From Lentzea sp. (GTDB lineage Bacteria > Actinomycetota > Actinomycetes > Mycobacteriales > Pseudonocardiaceae): DNA of 14,898 nucleotides. The stretch covers positions 1-14,898 of the forward strand of contig JASLAV010000451.1 of the NCBI GenBank assembly GCA_030146905.1, in the 5' to 3' direction. A model generated the notes under the pieces. That model did no database searches. It had not been told where the DNA came from and saw only the letters and a list, made by a program, of their open reading frames with translations. Positions 1 to 7,308 of this stretch are shown here, one piece after another (positions within the stretch are counted from its first letter, which is position 1; every line of letters starts with the position of its first letter). The position numbers were made by a program, and so were the translations under genes.

Positions 1-199
1 GCGCCACGCCGTCGTCGAGGCGGTGGAGGTCGTCGGCCTCGCGATGGAGGTCCTGGGTGGACGGTCGTTCTTCCGGCGTTCACCGCTGGAGCGCGCCTAC
101 CGCGACGTGCGCGCGGGAACGTTCCACCCGCTCACCCCGGAAGCCACACTCGTGTACGCGGGCAAGCTCGCACAGGGTGACCCCGGTGTCACGGAATAA
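1..199 (+). CDS. Acyl-CoA dehydrogenase, C-terminal end (partial)
   Basis: The reading frame is open from the left edge (first full codon at base 2) to TAA at 197-199, giving 65 residues of a protein that starts outside the window. The visible part has the C-terminal helix pattern of acyl-CoA dehydrogenases: a [11 protein letters not shown] stretch, then [19 protein letters not shown], then a short tail. In the family this helical domain helps bind FAD and forms the tetramer; the enzymes oxidise acyl-CoA to enoyl-CoA in the cytoplasm. The catalytic glutamate and most of the FAD site would lie upstream, so substrate class cannot be judged. The next gene starts 67 bases downstream on the same strand. 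Confidence 0.85.
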   Translation, partial: RHAVVEAVEVVGLAMEVLGGRSFFRRSPLERAYRDVRAGTFHPLTPEATLVYAGKLAQGDPGVTE

Positions 200-252
200 G
201 TTCAGGTTGTAGGCACGCCAAGGGTTTGCGAGGATGCGGTCCCGTCTCTTCC

Positions 253-258
253 GAGGAG
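253..258 (+). promoter_or_regulatory. Ribosome binding site deciding the VOC gene start
   Basis: GAGGAG lies 8 bases before the GTG at 267. The in-frame ATG at 234 has only an AGG touching it, so GTG 267 is the better start and removes 11 unconserved-looking residues. Confidence 0.6.
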
Positions 259-266
259 CGATTCCG

Positions 267-674
267 GTGGCCACTCGTCTCAACCCGTACCTCCGCTTCG
301 ACGGTCAGGCCCGCCAGGCGATGGAGTTCTACCAGTCGGTCTTCGGCGGAGAGCTGAAGATGAACACGTTCGGCGAGTTCGGCATGCAGGACTCGCCGCA
401 GGCGGACCAGATCATGCACGCGCAGCTGGAGACCGACGCCGGCTACACGATCATGGCTTCCGACACGCCACCCGGCATGGAGGTCAGGACCGGGTCCAGC
501 ATCACGGTGTCGCTGTCGGGCGACGAGGACGTGCTGCGCGAGTACTTCGCCGAGCTCGCGGAGGGCGGCGAGGTCGGCACGCCGCTGGAGAAGCAGATGT
601 GGGGCGACGAGTACGGCGACCTCGTCGACAGGTTCGGCGTGAGCTGGATGGTCAACCTGAACGGCCTGGGCTGA
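267..674 (+). CDS. VOC superfamily protein, PhnB/glyoxalase-like
   Basis: This 135-residue protein starts at GTG 267 behind GAGGAG and ends at TGA 672-674. It opens with L-N-P-Y-L-R-F-D-G-Q-A-R-Q-A-M-E-F-Y, followed by F-G-G-E-L, the usual beginning of PhnB-type vicinal-oxygen-chelate proteins. An M-H-A-Q-L-E strand and a closing W-G-D-E-Y-G-D-L-V-D-R-F-G-V-S-W segment complete the fold. Its length is normal for the family. Such proteins are small cytoplasmic dimers; some bind metal and act on thiol conjugates or antibiotics, but most members have no known reaction, and despite the name they are not linked to phosphonate use here. A longer form from ATG 234 is possible but lacks a ribosome site. 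The methyltransferase gene begins 40 bases downstream; co-transcription is possible. Confidence 0.85.
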   Translation: MATRLNPYLRFDGQARQAMEFYQSVFGGELKMNTFGEFGMQDSPQADQIMHAQLETDAGYTIMASDTPPGMEVRTGSSITVSLSGDEDVLREYFAELAEGGEVGTPLEKQMWGDEYGDLVDRFGVSWMVNLNGLG

Positions 675-714
675 CACCTGGCAGCGGCCACCGGCGTGTT
701 GCATCCTGTGGACC

Positions 715-1095
715 ATGAGCGAGCGTCTGCGGGGTGTGGTCGACCAACTCGCGATCCGGCCGGGTGACCGGGTGCTGGAGATCGGTTGCGGTCAAGGAGT
801 GGCCGCCACGATGGTGTGCCGGCTGCTGACCACCGGAACGCTCACGGCGGTCGACCGTTCCGTGAAGATGGTCGAGGCGGCGACGCGCCGCAACGCCGCG
901 TACGTGGCGTCGGGCAAGGCCGAGTTCCTCATCGCGTCGCTCGAGGACATGAACCTGGGCGACCGCCGGTTCGACCTGGTCTTCGCCGTGCGGGTCGGGC
1001 TGTTCCACCGCGAACCCGACCGCGCGCACGCGTTGGTGCGGCCGTGGCTGGCGCCGGGCGGGCGCGTGCTGTCGTTCTTCGACGTGCCGGTCTAG
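715..1095 (+). CDS. Short class I SAM-dependent methyltransferase
   Basis: This 126-residue protein starts at ATG 715. It has a clear SAM-binding motif I, V-L-E-I-G-C-G-Q-G at residues 20-28, an acidic residue closing strand 2 (D47 in T-A-V-D-R-S), and the strand 4/5 region F-D-L-V-F-A-V and W-L-A-P-G-G-R-V-L. The protein ends right after strand 5, so the last two strands and helix of a complete Rossmann-type methyltransferase are missing. It may be a natural minimal form or a 3'-shortened gene. The acceptor substrate cannot be inferred. No good ribosome site precedes the ATG, so it may be weakly translated or coupled to the gene before it. Its stop overlaps the stop of the convergent lipoprotein gene within one CTAG. 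Confidence 0.8.
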   Translation: MSERLRGVVDQLAIRPGDRVLEIGCGQGVAATMVCRLLTTGTLTAVDRSVKMVEAATRRNAAYVASGKAEFLIASLEDMNLGDRRFDLVFAVRVGLFHREPDRAHALVRPWLAPGGRVLSFFDVPV

Positions 1096-1574
1096 ACGCG
1101 GCTGAGCAGGTCGGCGATCAGCTTCTTCGACGGCTCGACACCTGCGGGCGATTTCACCTCGACCTGCGTCCTGCCCTTGCGCGCCGTCACCGTGTGCTGG
1201 GTCGTCTCCGAGCCGCCCGCCGTCGTCTCGTAGGCCTCGTCCTGGAAGCCCTCGATCGCCTTGGCCGTCTCCGGCCTGGTCCCCGCGAACGTCGCGGCCG
1301 TCGCGTTCGTCGTGAACCGCACCTCGACGGGCATGCCGGAGCCCACGTACGTGCACGTCGTGACGGCCTTGTCGACGGTCTCGCGCTGTCCCTGCAGCCG
1401 CAGCCCGAGCGCCTTGCCCACGACGGACGAGTTGGCGTTGGCGCAGTTCGGTCCGTTGCCGGCGGGCTGCTCCACGGTCGTCGGGGCCTGCGGCACCGGG
1501 TCATGAGCCGTCTGCGGGGTGGAGGTGCAGGCGGTGAGCAGGAACGCGGTGGCGGCGAGGAGGGTGATGCGCAC
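1092..1574 (-). CDS. Small secreted lipoprotein of unknown function
   Basis: This 160-residue product starts at GTG 1574. Residues 1-16 form a short lipoprotein signal peptide: M-R, a hydrophobic core, and the lipobox L-T-A-C with the lipidated cysteine at 16. After a Pro/Thr-rich linker (about 17-40) comes a compact domain with two cysteines (in N-C-A-N and T-C-T-Y) that could form a disulfide, and a Thr-rich, basic C-terminal half. It would sit on the outer face of the cytoplasmic membrane. The pattern resembles small actinobacterial DUF3558-like lipoproteins, but I cannot assign a family with certainty. The gene follows the DUF2264 gene by 29 bases on the same strand, so it may be the last gene of the sugar operon. 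No strong ribosome site is visible before the GTG. Confidence 0.7.
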   Translation of the reverse strand: MRITLLAATAFLLTACTSTPQTAHDPVPQAPTTVEQPAGNGPNCANANSSVVGKALGLRLQGQRETVDKAVTTCTYVGSGMPVEVRFTTNATAATFAGTRPETAKAIEGFQDEAYETTAGGSETTQHTVTARKGRTQVEVKSPAGVEPSKKLIADLLSRV

Positions 1575-1603
1575 ACCGGTACATCGAGCCTGCCGCCGCC
1601 GCG

Positions 1604-3328
1604 TTACCCCGAAAGGCCCCCGTCGAGGGTCAGCGCGAGGATCTCGTCCACACGCGCGTCCCAGTCCGCGTCGGCGACCGTGCCGCCCAGCACCGCCACC
1701 ACCGCCAGCGTCACGGTGCCCTCGACGTCCGCCGTCAGCGCCGGAACGCCGGTGGTGGGCGTGAACGCCGTGCCCTGCGGTGCGGTCCGCCGCTCGGTGC
1801 CGGTCCAGCCGCGCACCCCCACCAGGCCGGACGGCAGGCCGGTCGCCCAGCCGGTGAGCTCTGCCCTCGTTCCCGGCGGCGCGCCGATCACGCGGTGGAT
1901 CCGCAGCTCCTGATCATCCCAGACGGCCGTGACGCTCTCGATGCGCAGACCGGGCACCATCGGCTGGTGGGCGTCGAACACCGGGAGGTGCCAGGACGCC
2001 GCCCAGTTGTCCCGCGCGCCCAGCGGGCGGATCCGCCTGCGGACGCTGCGGTCGCCCCTGACCACCAGGCAGAGGTGGTTGTCCTGGACGTTCCACTTCG
2101 ACGTCGGGCCGGTCGTCGTCGAGTAGGCGAACCGGCTGTAGAGCGGGTCGTCGTCGGTCGCGTGCTCGCCCTCGAACGGCCGGACGTGGTCGCTGCCGTG
2201 GTTGTGCAGCCTGGTGACGCCGCCGTGCCGCTGGATGAGCAGGCCCGGTCCCGGCAGTGCGAGCGTGCGGTCCTCGTCGATCTTCTCCTCGGCAGAGGTC
2301 CACAGTGGATGGTCAGGTCCCGCGAGTAGGCAGACGAACGCCTTGGAGGCCCAGTAGGGCGAGGCAGGGCCGGAGTAGGGCTGCAGGCTCGCCTCGTGCG
2401 GGCCGTGCCAGCCGAGGTTGAGCAGGCCGTCGGTGAGCGAACCTCGGTCGAGGAAGTACCGCAGGGTGTTGCCGATGAGGAAGCGGGAGTGGCCGGGACT
2501 CAACGGGGTCTCGCCGGTGACCGCGCCCAGCGCGATGGCGGCGGACGCCGCGAACCGGTAGGTCAGCGACCGTCCGAAGTAGATCGGAGCGCCGTCGGAG
2601 CCGAACAGCAGGTGGAAGCTCTCCAAGTGCTCGCGCAGGTGCGTGGTGACCGGCCGATCGCCGAGGAACGCGTCCAGCGCCGGGTAGAGGTGCAGCGCCC
2701 AGCCGTTGTAGTGGTCGAAAGCGCGGCCGTCGCCGTCGGAGTACCAGCCGTCGCCGCGGTACCAGCCGTCGAGCAGCTCCATCGCCCGCTGCTTGGCCTG
2801 CCGGGTCTCGTCGTCGCCGCGACCGGCCGCTTCCAGGAAGGACGCGACCGTGTACGGGAAGAAGTACCAGTTGTTCGCCGCCGGGACCCGTCGCAGCGAC
2901 TCGCGCAGCCACGCCTCCGCGCGGTCCTGGACGTTCTCCGGCAGCTCGTCCCACAGCCACTGCCTGGTGAGCCGCAGGCCGAGCGCCACCGACGCCGACT
3001 CCACCATCGGCTGGCCGACGTCGGTGATCGCGGGCCACCGTCCCGCCGTTCCCGCCGCGAGGCCGGCCGCGTAGCGCTCCAGCCAGTTGTGCGGGTCGTC
3101 GCCGTGCGCGGTGCGGAACGCGGCGGCGAGGAACGTGCGGGCATAACCCTCCAGGCCGTCGGACTCCACGCCACTGCGCGACGGGCGTCCCGGCAGGTCG
3201 AGGAAGGCGCTGTCGTGGGAGGCGTAGCGCCAGGCGGAGCCGAGCAGGCCGTCCGCGGTGGCCACCCAGTGCTCCCTGGTCAGGCCGGTGTGAGGGCTGA
3301 GCACGAGGTCGTCGTCCGGGAGCTTCAC
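1604..3328 (-). CDS. DUF2264 domain-containing protein (putative sugar-processing enzyme)
   Basis: This 574-residue protein starts at GTG 3328, where GTGA joins it to the stop of the dehydrogenase gene; an AGGG lies about 10 bases upstream. The N-terminal two thirds (about 10-340) is an all-helical, aromatic-rich domain with features I associate with DUF2264: W-Y-F-F-P-Y at 154-159, G-W-Y-S-D-G-D-G near 194-201, Y-F-G-R-S-L-T-Y-R-F near 250-259 and Y-S-G-P-A-S-P-Y-W-A-S-K-A-F near 318-331. The rest looks beta-rich, with several Trp and His. No signal peptide is present, so it should act in the cytoplasm on imported material. The family resembles alpha/alpha-barrel glycoside hydrolases and lyases; I recall links to glucuronidase-type families, but its exact reaction is not deducible here. 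Position between an ABC sugar importer and a dehydrogenase supports a catabolic role. Confidence 0.85.
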   Translation of the reverse strand: MKLPDDDLVLSPHTGLTREHWVATADGLLGSAWRYASHDSAFLDLPGRPSRSGVESDGLEGYARTFLAAAFRTAHGDDPHNWLERYAAGLAAGTAGRWPAITDVGQPMVESASVALGLRLTRQWLWDELPENVQDRAEAWLRESLRRVPAANNWYFFPYTVASFLEAAGRGDDETRQAKQRAMELLDGWYRGDGWYSDGDGRAFDHYNGWALHLYPALDAFLGDRPVTTHLREHLESFHLLFGSDGAPIYFGRSLTYRFAASAAIALGAVTGETPLSPGHSRFLIGNTLRYFLDRGSLTDGLLNLGWHGPHEASLQPYSGPASPYWASKAFVCLLAGPDHPLWTSAEEKIDEDRTLALPGPGLLIQRHGGVTRLHNHGSDHVRPFEGEHATDDDPLYSRFAYSTTTGPTSKWNVQDNHLCLVVRGDRSVRRRIRPLGARDNWAASWHLPVFDAHQPMVPGLRIESVTAVWDDQELRIHRVIGAPPGTRAELTGWATGLPSGLVGVRGWTGTERRTAPQGTAFTPTTGVPALTADVEGTVTLAVVAVLGGTVADADWDARVDEILALTLDGGLSG

Positions 3329-4275
3329 GCGATGCGTTCCCTTCGTTCGGCGGGCACCGGGGTCTGGAACGGCTCGCCGTTCACCCACCTGCGAACCTCC
3401 TCCACGGCGTGGCGGGCCAGGCGGCTCCACTCGTTGCCCTGCGATCCGGCCAGGTGGGGTGTGATGAGCACGTTGTCGTTGCGCCACAACGGGTGGTCCT
3501 CCGGCAGCACCTCGGGGTCGGTCACGTCGAGCACCGCCCTGATCCGGCCGGCCTCGGCGGCGAGCGCGTCCTGGTCGACGACGGCGCCGCGGGCGGTGTT
3601 GATCAGCACGGCGTCGTCGCGCAGCAGCCCCAGCAGGTCCGCGCTCACCAGTCCCCTGGTCTCCGGCAGCAACGGCGTGTGCACGCTGACGACGTCGCTG
3701 CGCCGGAACAGCTCGGTGATCCCCACGGACTCGGCACCGTCCACTCCGGTCACGTACGGGTCGTGCACCAGCAGCCGGAAGTCGTAGGGCCGCAGCAGCT
3801 CGATCACCCGGCGGCCGATCATGGACGCGGACAGGACGCCGATCGTGGCACCGAAGTTGCCGACGGTCGCGGGAACCTCGTACACCGAGATCCGCTTCGA
3901 CTCGCGGTACTCGCGTGCGCGTTCGAGGACGCGTTTGCCGCTGAGCAGGATCATCGCGACGGTGTACTCGGCGACCGGCAGCGCGTTGGCCTGCGCGGCG
4001 GAGGAGACCACGATGCCGCGTTCCCAGCACGCGTCGGTGACGAACCCCTTGACCGACCCCGCGGTGTGCACGATCGCCCTGAGACCGGGGAGCGTCGCGA
4101 GCACCTCCGCGGTGATCGGCGGGCAGCCCCAGCCCGTGACGAGCAGGTCGACGTCCCCGACCTCGCCGAAGTCCTGGGTGACGGGCCCGAACTCGCAGAT
4201 CGCGCGCAGATCGCCGAGCACGGGCGTGAGGACGGCGGCGGCGGCCTCCGCCGACATCACACCCGCGGCCCTCAC
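3325..4275 (-). CDS. D-2-hydroxyacid dehydrogenase family protein
   Basis: This 316-residue protein is best started at GTG 4275: this overlaps the permease stop as GTGA and has GGGAG 7 bases upstream. ATG 4257, six codons later, is the alternative. The family uses NAD(P)H to interconvert 2-oxo acids and 2-hydroxy acids. The catalytic set is visible: Arg229 in N-T-A-R-G, Glu255 in D-P-E-V-L-P, and His274 in I-T-P-H-L-A-G. H-D-P-Y-V at 171-175 follows the strand that normally carries the cofactor-selecting acidic residue. The nucleotide loop is unusual: the G-x-G-x-x-G pattern reads S149-A-S151-M-I-G154, so both first glycines are serines. There is no signal peptide; the enzyme is cytoplasmic. 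Operon context suggests the substrate is a sugar acid or oxidised sugar derived from the imported compound, though this is inference. Confidence 0.87.
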   Translation of the reverse strand: MRAAGVMSAEAAAAVLTPVLGDLRAICEFGPVTQDFGEVGDVDLLVTGWGCPPITAEVLATLPGLRAIVHTAGSVKGFVTDACWERGIVVSSAAQANALPVAEYTVAMILLSGKRVLERAREYRESKRISVYEVPATVGNFGATIGVLSASMIGRRVIELLRPYDFRLLVHDPYVTGVDGAESVGITELFRRSDVVSVHTPLLPETRGLVSADLLGLLRDDAVLINTARGAVVDQDALAAEAGRIRAVLDVTDPEVLPEDHPLWRNDNVLITPHLAGSQGNEWSRLARHAVEEVRRWVNGEPFQTPVPAERRERIA

Positions 4276-5105
4276 TTGACGGCTCCCGCGGTCATGCCGG
4301 CGCGCCAGAACCGTTGCAGCAGCATGAAGGCCAGGATCAGCGGCAGGACGGCGAACAACGATCCCATGATCACCACCGGGTAGTACTCCGGCGACACCGT
4401 GGCCGAGCTGTTCCACTGGTAGAGGCCGAGGCTGACCGGGTACAGCTTCTGGTCGGACAGCATGACCATCGGCAGGAAGAAGTTGTTCCAGATCGTGGTG
4501 AGCTGGAACAGGAACAGCGTGACGACACCGGGTCCCAGCATCCGCAGCGCGACCTTGAAGTAGGTGCCGAGGTCGCCCGCGCCGTCGATGCGCGCGGCCT
4601 CCAGCACCTCGTCCGGCACGTAGCCCTGGGCGAAGATCCGGCCGAGGTACACGCCGAACGGGCTGAACAGCGCCGGGATGAACACCGCCCAGTACGTGTT
4701 GACCAGGCCCGCCTCGGACGCCATCAGGTACAGCGGCAGCGCGAGCACGGTCTGCGGCACCATCACGGCGGCGAGCACCAGGCCGAAGAGCTTCTCCTTG
4801 TGGCGGAACGAGTACTTGTCGAACGCGTACCCCGCCGCGATGGAGATGAACGCGCTCACCGCCGCGCCGATCACCGCGTACAGCAGGCTGTTGAGGTACC
4901 AGCGCCCGTAGAGCCCCTTGTCCATCGCGAAGAGCTCTCCGACGTTCTCGACGAACGAGAAGTCGCTCAGCGACAGCAGATCGCTCTGGAACAGCGCGTC
5001 GACGTTCTTCGTGGAGGCGAGCAGCAACCACAGCACCGGGAGCAGGGTGTAGAGGACCGAGATGCCGACGACGACGTTGACCGCGGTCCGGCCGAGGAGG
5101 GTCAT
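4272..5105 (-). CDS. Carbohydrate ABC transporter permease, MalG-type
   Basis: This 277-residue inner membrane protein starts at ATG 5105, sharing one base with the upstream permease stop (TGATG). It has about six membrane segments, near residues 10-30, 72-95, 107-128, 140-160, 190-212 and 243-264. The cytoplasmic EAA loop that docks the ATPase is E-A-A-R-I-D-G-A-G at 169-177. The C-terminal end A-G-M-T-A-G-A-V-K is typical of MalG-like CUT1 permeases. With the MalF-type partner it would form the pore for an oligosaccharide or sugar derivative delivered by the lipoprotein binding protein. No ATPase gene is in the operon. The overlapping start points to translational coupling and equal amounts of the two permeases. 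Confidence 0.93.
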   Translation of the reverse strand: MTLLGRTAVNVVVGISVLYTLLPVLWLLLASTKNVDALFQSDLLSLSDFSFVENVGELFAMDKGLYGRWYLNSLLYAVIGAAVSAFISIAAGYAFDKYSFRHKEKLFGLVLAAVMVPQTVLALPLYLMASEAGLVNTYWAVFIPALFSPFGVYLGRIFAQGYVPDEVLEAARIDGAGDLGTYFKVALRMLGPGVVTLFLFQLTTIWNNFFLPMVMLSDQKLYPVSLGLYQWNSSATVSPEYYPVVIMGSLFAVLPLILAFMLLQRFWRAGMTAGAVK

Positions 5106-5980
5106 CAGACGGCCTTCCTGTTCGTCCAGCGGGTGACGGCGAAGGACAGCACGACGGTGAAGGCCAGCAGGACCACGGAGGCGGCCGCGGCGAGGCCGTA
5201 GTTGTTGCGGGTGAAGGCGGCGTCGTAGATGTACATGCTCGGCGAGAACCTGGCGCTGATCATCGGTGTGGACTGGCTGAGCAGCACCGGTTCGGTGAAG
5301 AGCTGCAGCGCCCAGATGAGCGTGAAGATGCCGACCGTGACGATCGCGCCGCGCACCAGCGGTGCCTTGATGCGGACCGCCTGCTTGACCGGCCCGGCAC
5401 CGTCCACGACGGACGCTTCCAGCACCTCCCTCGGCACGGCCTGGAGTGCCGCGTAGAAGATCACCATGTTGTAGCCGAGGTTGCTCCACAGGGCGATGTT
5501 CACGATCGACGGCAGCACGGTGTGGATGCCCAGGAAGTTGATCTCGATGTCGGCCCTGGCGAACAGGTCGACGATCGGGCTCAGGCCTGGTGTGTAGAGG
5601 TAGAGCCAGATCAGGGCGGCGATGATGCCCGGTACGGCGTGCGGCAGGTACAGGCCCATCTGCGCCCAGCTCCGCAGCTTCGCCACGCCGGAGTCGAGCA
5701 GCAGCGCGAGGGTGAGCGCGCCGACGACCATCAGCGGGATGTAGATCAGGCAGTAGAGGACGACGGTGCCGAGCCCGTTGAGGAACGTCGGGTCGCTCAG
5801 CACAGCCACGTAGCTGCGCAGGCCGACGAAGACCGTGCTCTCCTCGCCGAAGCCCAGCCCCGGCTGGTCGGCGGCGAAGAAGCTCAGCCAGATCGCGGTG
5901 CCGGTCGGGACGAGGAACACCGCCACGAGCAACAGGAAGAACGGCGCCATCAGGACGGCGCAGGCGAGTCTGCCCTTCAC
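5105..5980 (-). CDS. Carbohydrate ABC transporter permease, MalF-type
   Basis: This 291-residue membrane protein starts at GTG 5980, which overlaps the binding-protein stop as GTGA; GAGGAGGG lies 6 bases upstream, giving strong re-initiation. A first hydrophobic segment at about 7-31 is followed by the P-loop-free periplasmic stretch and five more membrane segments. The ATPase-docking EAA-type loop is E-A-S-V-V-D-G-A-G at 188-196, with serine in place of the second alanine, a common variant. It is shorter than E. coli MalF because it lacks the large periplasmic insertion, as is usual for CUT1 permeases of Gram-positives. It pairs with the MalG-type permease encoded next. Confidence 0.93.
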   Translation of the reverse strand: MKGRLACAVLMAPFFLLLVAVFLVPTGTAIWLSFFAADQPGLGFGEESTVFVGLRSYVAVLSDPTFLNGLGTVVLYCLIYIPLMVVGALTLALLLDSGVAKLRSWAQMGLYLPHAVPGIIAALIWLYLYTPGLSPIVDLFARADIEINFLGIHTVLPSIVNIALWSNLGYNMVIFYAALQAVPREVLEASVVDGAGPVKQAVRIKAPLVRGAIVTVGIFTLIWALQLFTEPVLLSQSTPMISARFSPSMYIYDAAFTRNNYGLAAAASVVLLAFTVVLSFAVTRWTNRKAV

Positions 5981-7275
5981 CGCGCACCCTCCTCAGTGGA
6001 CAGACCGAGGGCTTTCAGGTCGGGCATCGTGCCGCTCTGGGCCTCCCGCACCGCGTCGATCACCGTGCCCTCACCGGCGCCCGCCCGCGCGAACCCGTCC
6101 TGCATGACCCTCTGCGTTGCGGACATCCGCGGACCCCACACCCAGCCGTCGCGGATCTTGCCCGCCTCCTGCTCGAAGAGCCGGTAGACGTCCTGACCGC
6201 CGTAGTACTCGGCGGGGAACGCCTTGGCGCCCGTCTCGACGAGGCCGGGAGCGACCGGGTACTGGCTGCTGGTGCCGCTCTTGAGGCGGGCGGTGAGCGC
6301 GTCGGGGTGCGTGCACTGCCACTCGATGAACTCCATCGCTGCCTCCGGCTGCTGGGAGTCCTTGGTGACGGCGAACGTGGAGCCGCCGTGCGTGCCGACG
6401 ACGGGACGGTCCCAGATCGGCATCGGGGCGATGCGCCACTTGCCCTTCTGCGCGGGCCTCGCCCGCATCTGCGCGCCCGCGTCCCACGCACCGCTCAGCC
6501 GGGTGAGGATCCGGTCCTGGCCGACCTGCGCGTCGTGCTGCTTGCTGTCGGCGGCGTTGCGGAAGACCACGTCCTCGTCGATCAGCCGCTGCCAGTAGGC
6601 GGCGACCTTCCTGGTGGGTTCGTCGGCCATCGACACGCGCCACCTGCCACCGCTGGTGTCGAACCACTGGGCGCCCGCCTGCCAGGCGAAGCACGCGAAC
6701 TGCATGGCGCCGTCCGTCGGGAACAGCGTGAGCCGCTTGTCCGGCAACCGGTTCCTCACCGTGCGCGCGAGGTCCGCGAACTCGTCCCAGGTCGTGGGTA
6801 CCGCGAACCCGTTGCTCTCGAACAGGTCGGCCCGGTAGTGCAGAACCATCGGCTCGACGTCGAGGGGGACGCTGAACACGCGGTTGTCGAACGTCGTGAG
6901 CTGCAGCGCCTGCGGCAGGAGCTTCTGCTTCACGCGGTCGGTCACGAGGTCGGTGATGTCGCGGGCGACGCCGTCGATCGCGTATCCCGGGACCTGCGGG
7001 TACTCGATGGTGGCGACGTCCGGTGCGTTGCCCGCACGAGCCGCGTTGCTGAGCTTGGCGTACCCGCCCTGCCCACCGGAGGGGATCTGCTGGAAGACCA
7101 CCCTGATGCGGTTCTGCGAGGAGTTGAAAGCGTCGACGACCTGCTGGCTACCGCGCAGGGCCGACCAGAACGTGATCTCTACCGGACCTCCGGCACCGCG
7201 GCGTTGCGGAGTGGAGCAGGCCGCCAGTGGTGCCGTGAGGCCCGCCGCGAGGAGCGTGCGACGACTCAGGCGCAT
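5977..7275 (-). CDS. Sugar ABC transporter substrate-binding lipoprotein with Tat-type signal
   Basis: This protein of about 432 residues is started here at ATG 7275, which has AGGA 8 bases upstream; ATG 7284, three codons earlier, is almost as good. The signal carries a twin-arginine pattern, S-R-R-T-L-L-A-A-G, and a lipobox L-A-A-C with Cys20 as the lipid anchor, so the folded protein is probably exported by Tat and tethered outside the membrane. The mature part begins V-E-I-T-F-W-S-A-L and contains typical family-1 binding-protein segments (W-D-E-F-A-D-L-A near 160; G-G-S-T-F-A-V near 315; E-A-A-M-E-F-I-E-W-Q near 330). Many Trp and Tyr residues fit carbohydrate stacking. Ligand identity is not readable. 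Its gene lies 24-33 bases after the regulator gene. Confidence 0.92.
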   Translation of the reverse strand: MRLSRRTLLAAGLTAPLAACSTPQRRGAGGPVEITFWSALRGSQQVVDAFNSSQNRIRVVFQQIPSGGQGGYAKLSNAARAGNAPDVATIEYPQVPGYAIDGVARDITDLVTDRVKQKLLPQALQLTTFDNRVFSVPLDVEPMVLHYRADLFESNGFAVPTTWDEFADLARTVRNRLPDKRLTLFPTDGAMQFACFAWQAGAQWFDTSGGRWRVSMADEPTRKVAAYWQRLIDEDVVFRNAADSKQHDAQVGQDRILTRLSGAWDAGAQMRARPAQKGKWRIAPMPIWDRPVVGTHGGSTFAVTKDSQQPEAAMEFIEWQCTHPDALTARLKSGTSSQYPVAPGLVETGAKAFPAEYYGGQDVYRLFEQEAGKIRDGWVWGPRMSATQRVMQDGFARAGAGEGTVIDAVREAQSGTMPDLKALGLSTEEGAR

Positions 7276-7284
7276 GTCGCGCAT

Positions 7285-7300
7285 CCTGATCGCCTGATCG
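7285..7300. repeat. Perfect tandem octamer CCTGATCG x2 at the binding-protein start
   Basis: CCTGATCG occurs twice head to tail at 7285-7292 and 7293-7300 (CGATCAGG twice on the coding strand), ending against ATG 7284. The second AGG lies inside the region that must serve as ribosome binding site, so the repeat may set translation or bind a protein there. Confidence 0.75.
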
Positions 7301-7308
7301 GTTTGTCG

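Noticed and set aside
2396..3787. Long plus-strand open frame (463 codons) opposite the DUF2264 and dehydrogenase genes
   Set aside because: It is rich in Arg, Val, Ala and Gln with no recognisable domain and lies opposite two well-supported genes; such frames arise from high third-position GC.
3329..4030. N-terminal extension of the DUF2264 frame up to 4030
   Set aside because: It reads through the dehydrogenase gene in the wrong frame; the real start is GTG 3328.
4275..5031. N-terminal extension of the dehydrogenase frame up to 5031
   Set aside because: The extension is an Arg/Gly/Ala-rich out-of-frame reading of the MalG-type permease gene; GTG 4275 has a ribosome site and a 4-base overlap.
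5106..5987. Extended frame giving a 571-codon fusion of both permeases
   Set aside because: The MalG gene starts at ATG 5105; the upstream part is an Arg-rich shadow of the MalF gene, so there is no fusion.
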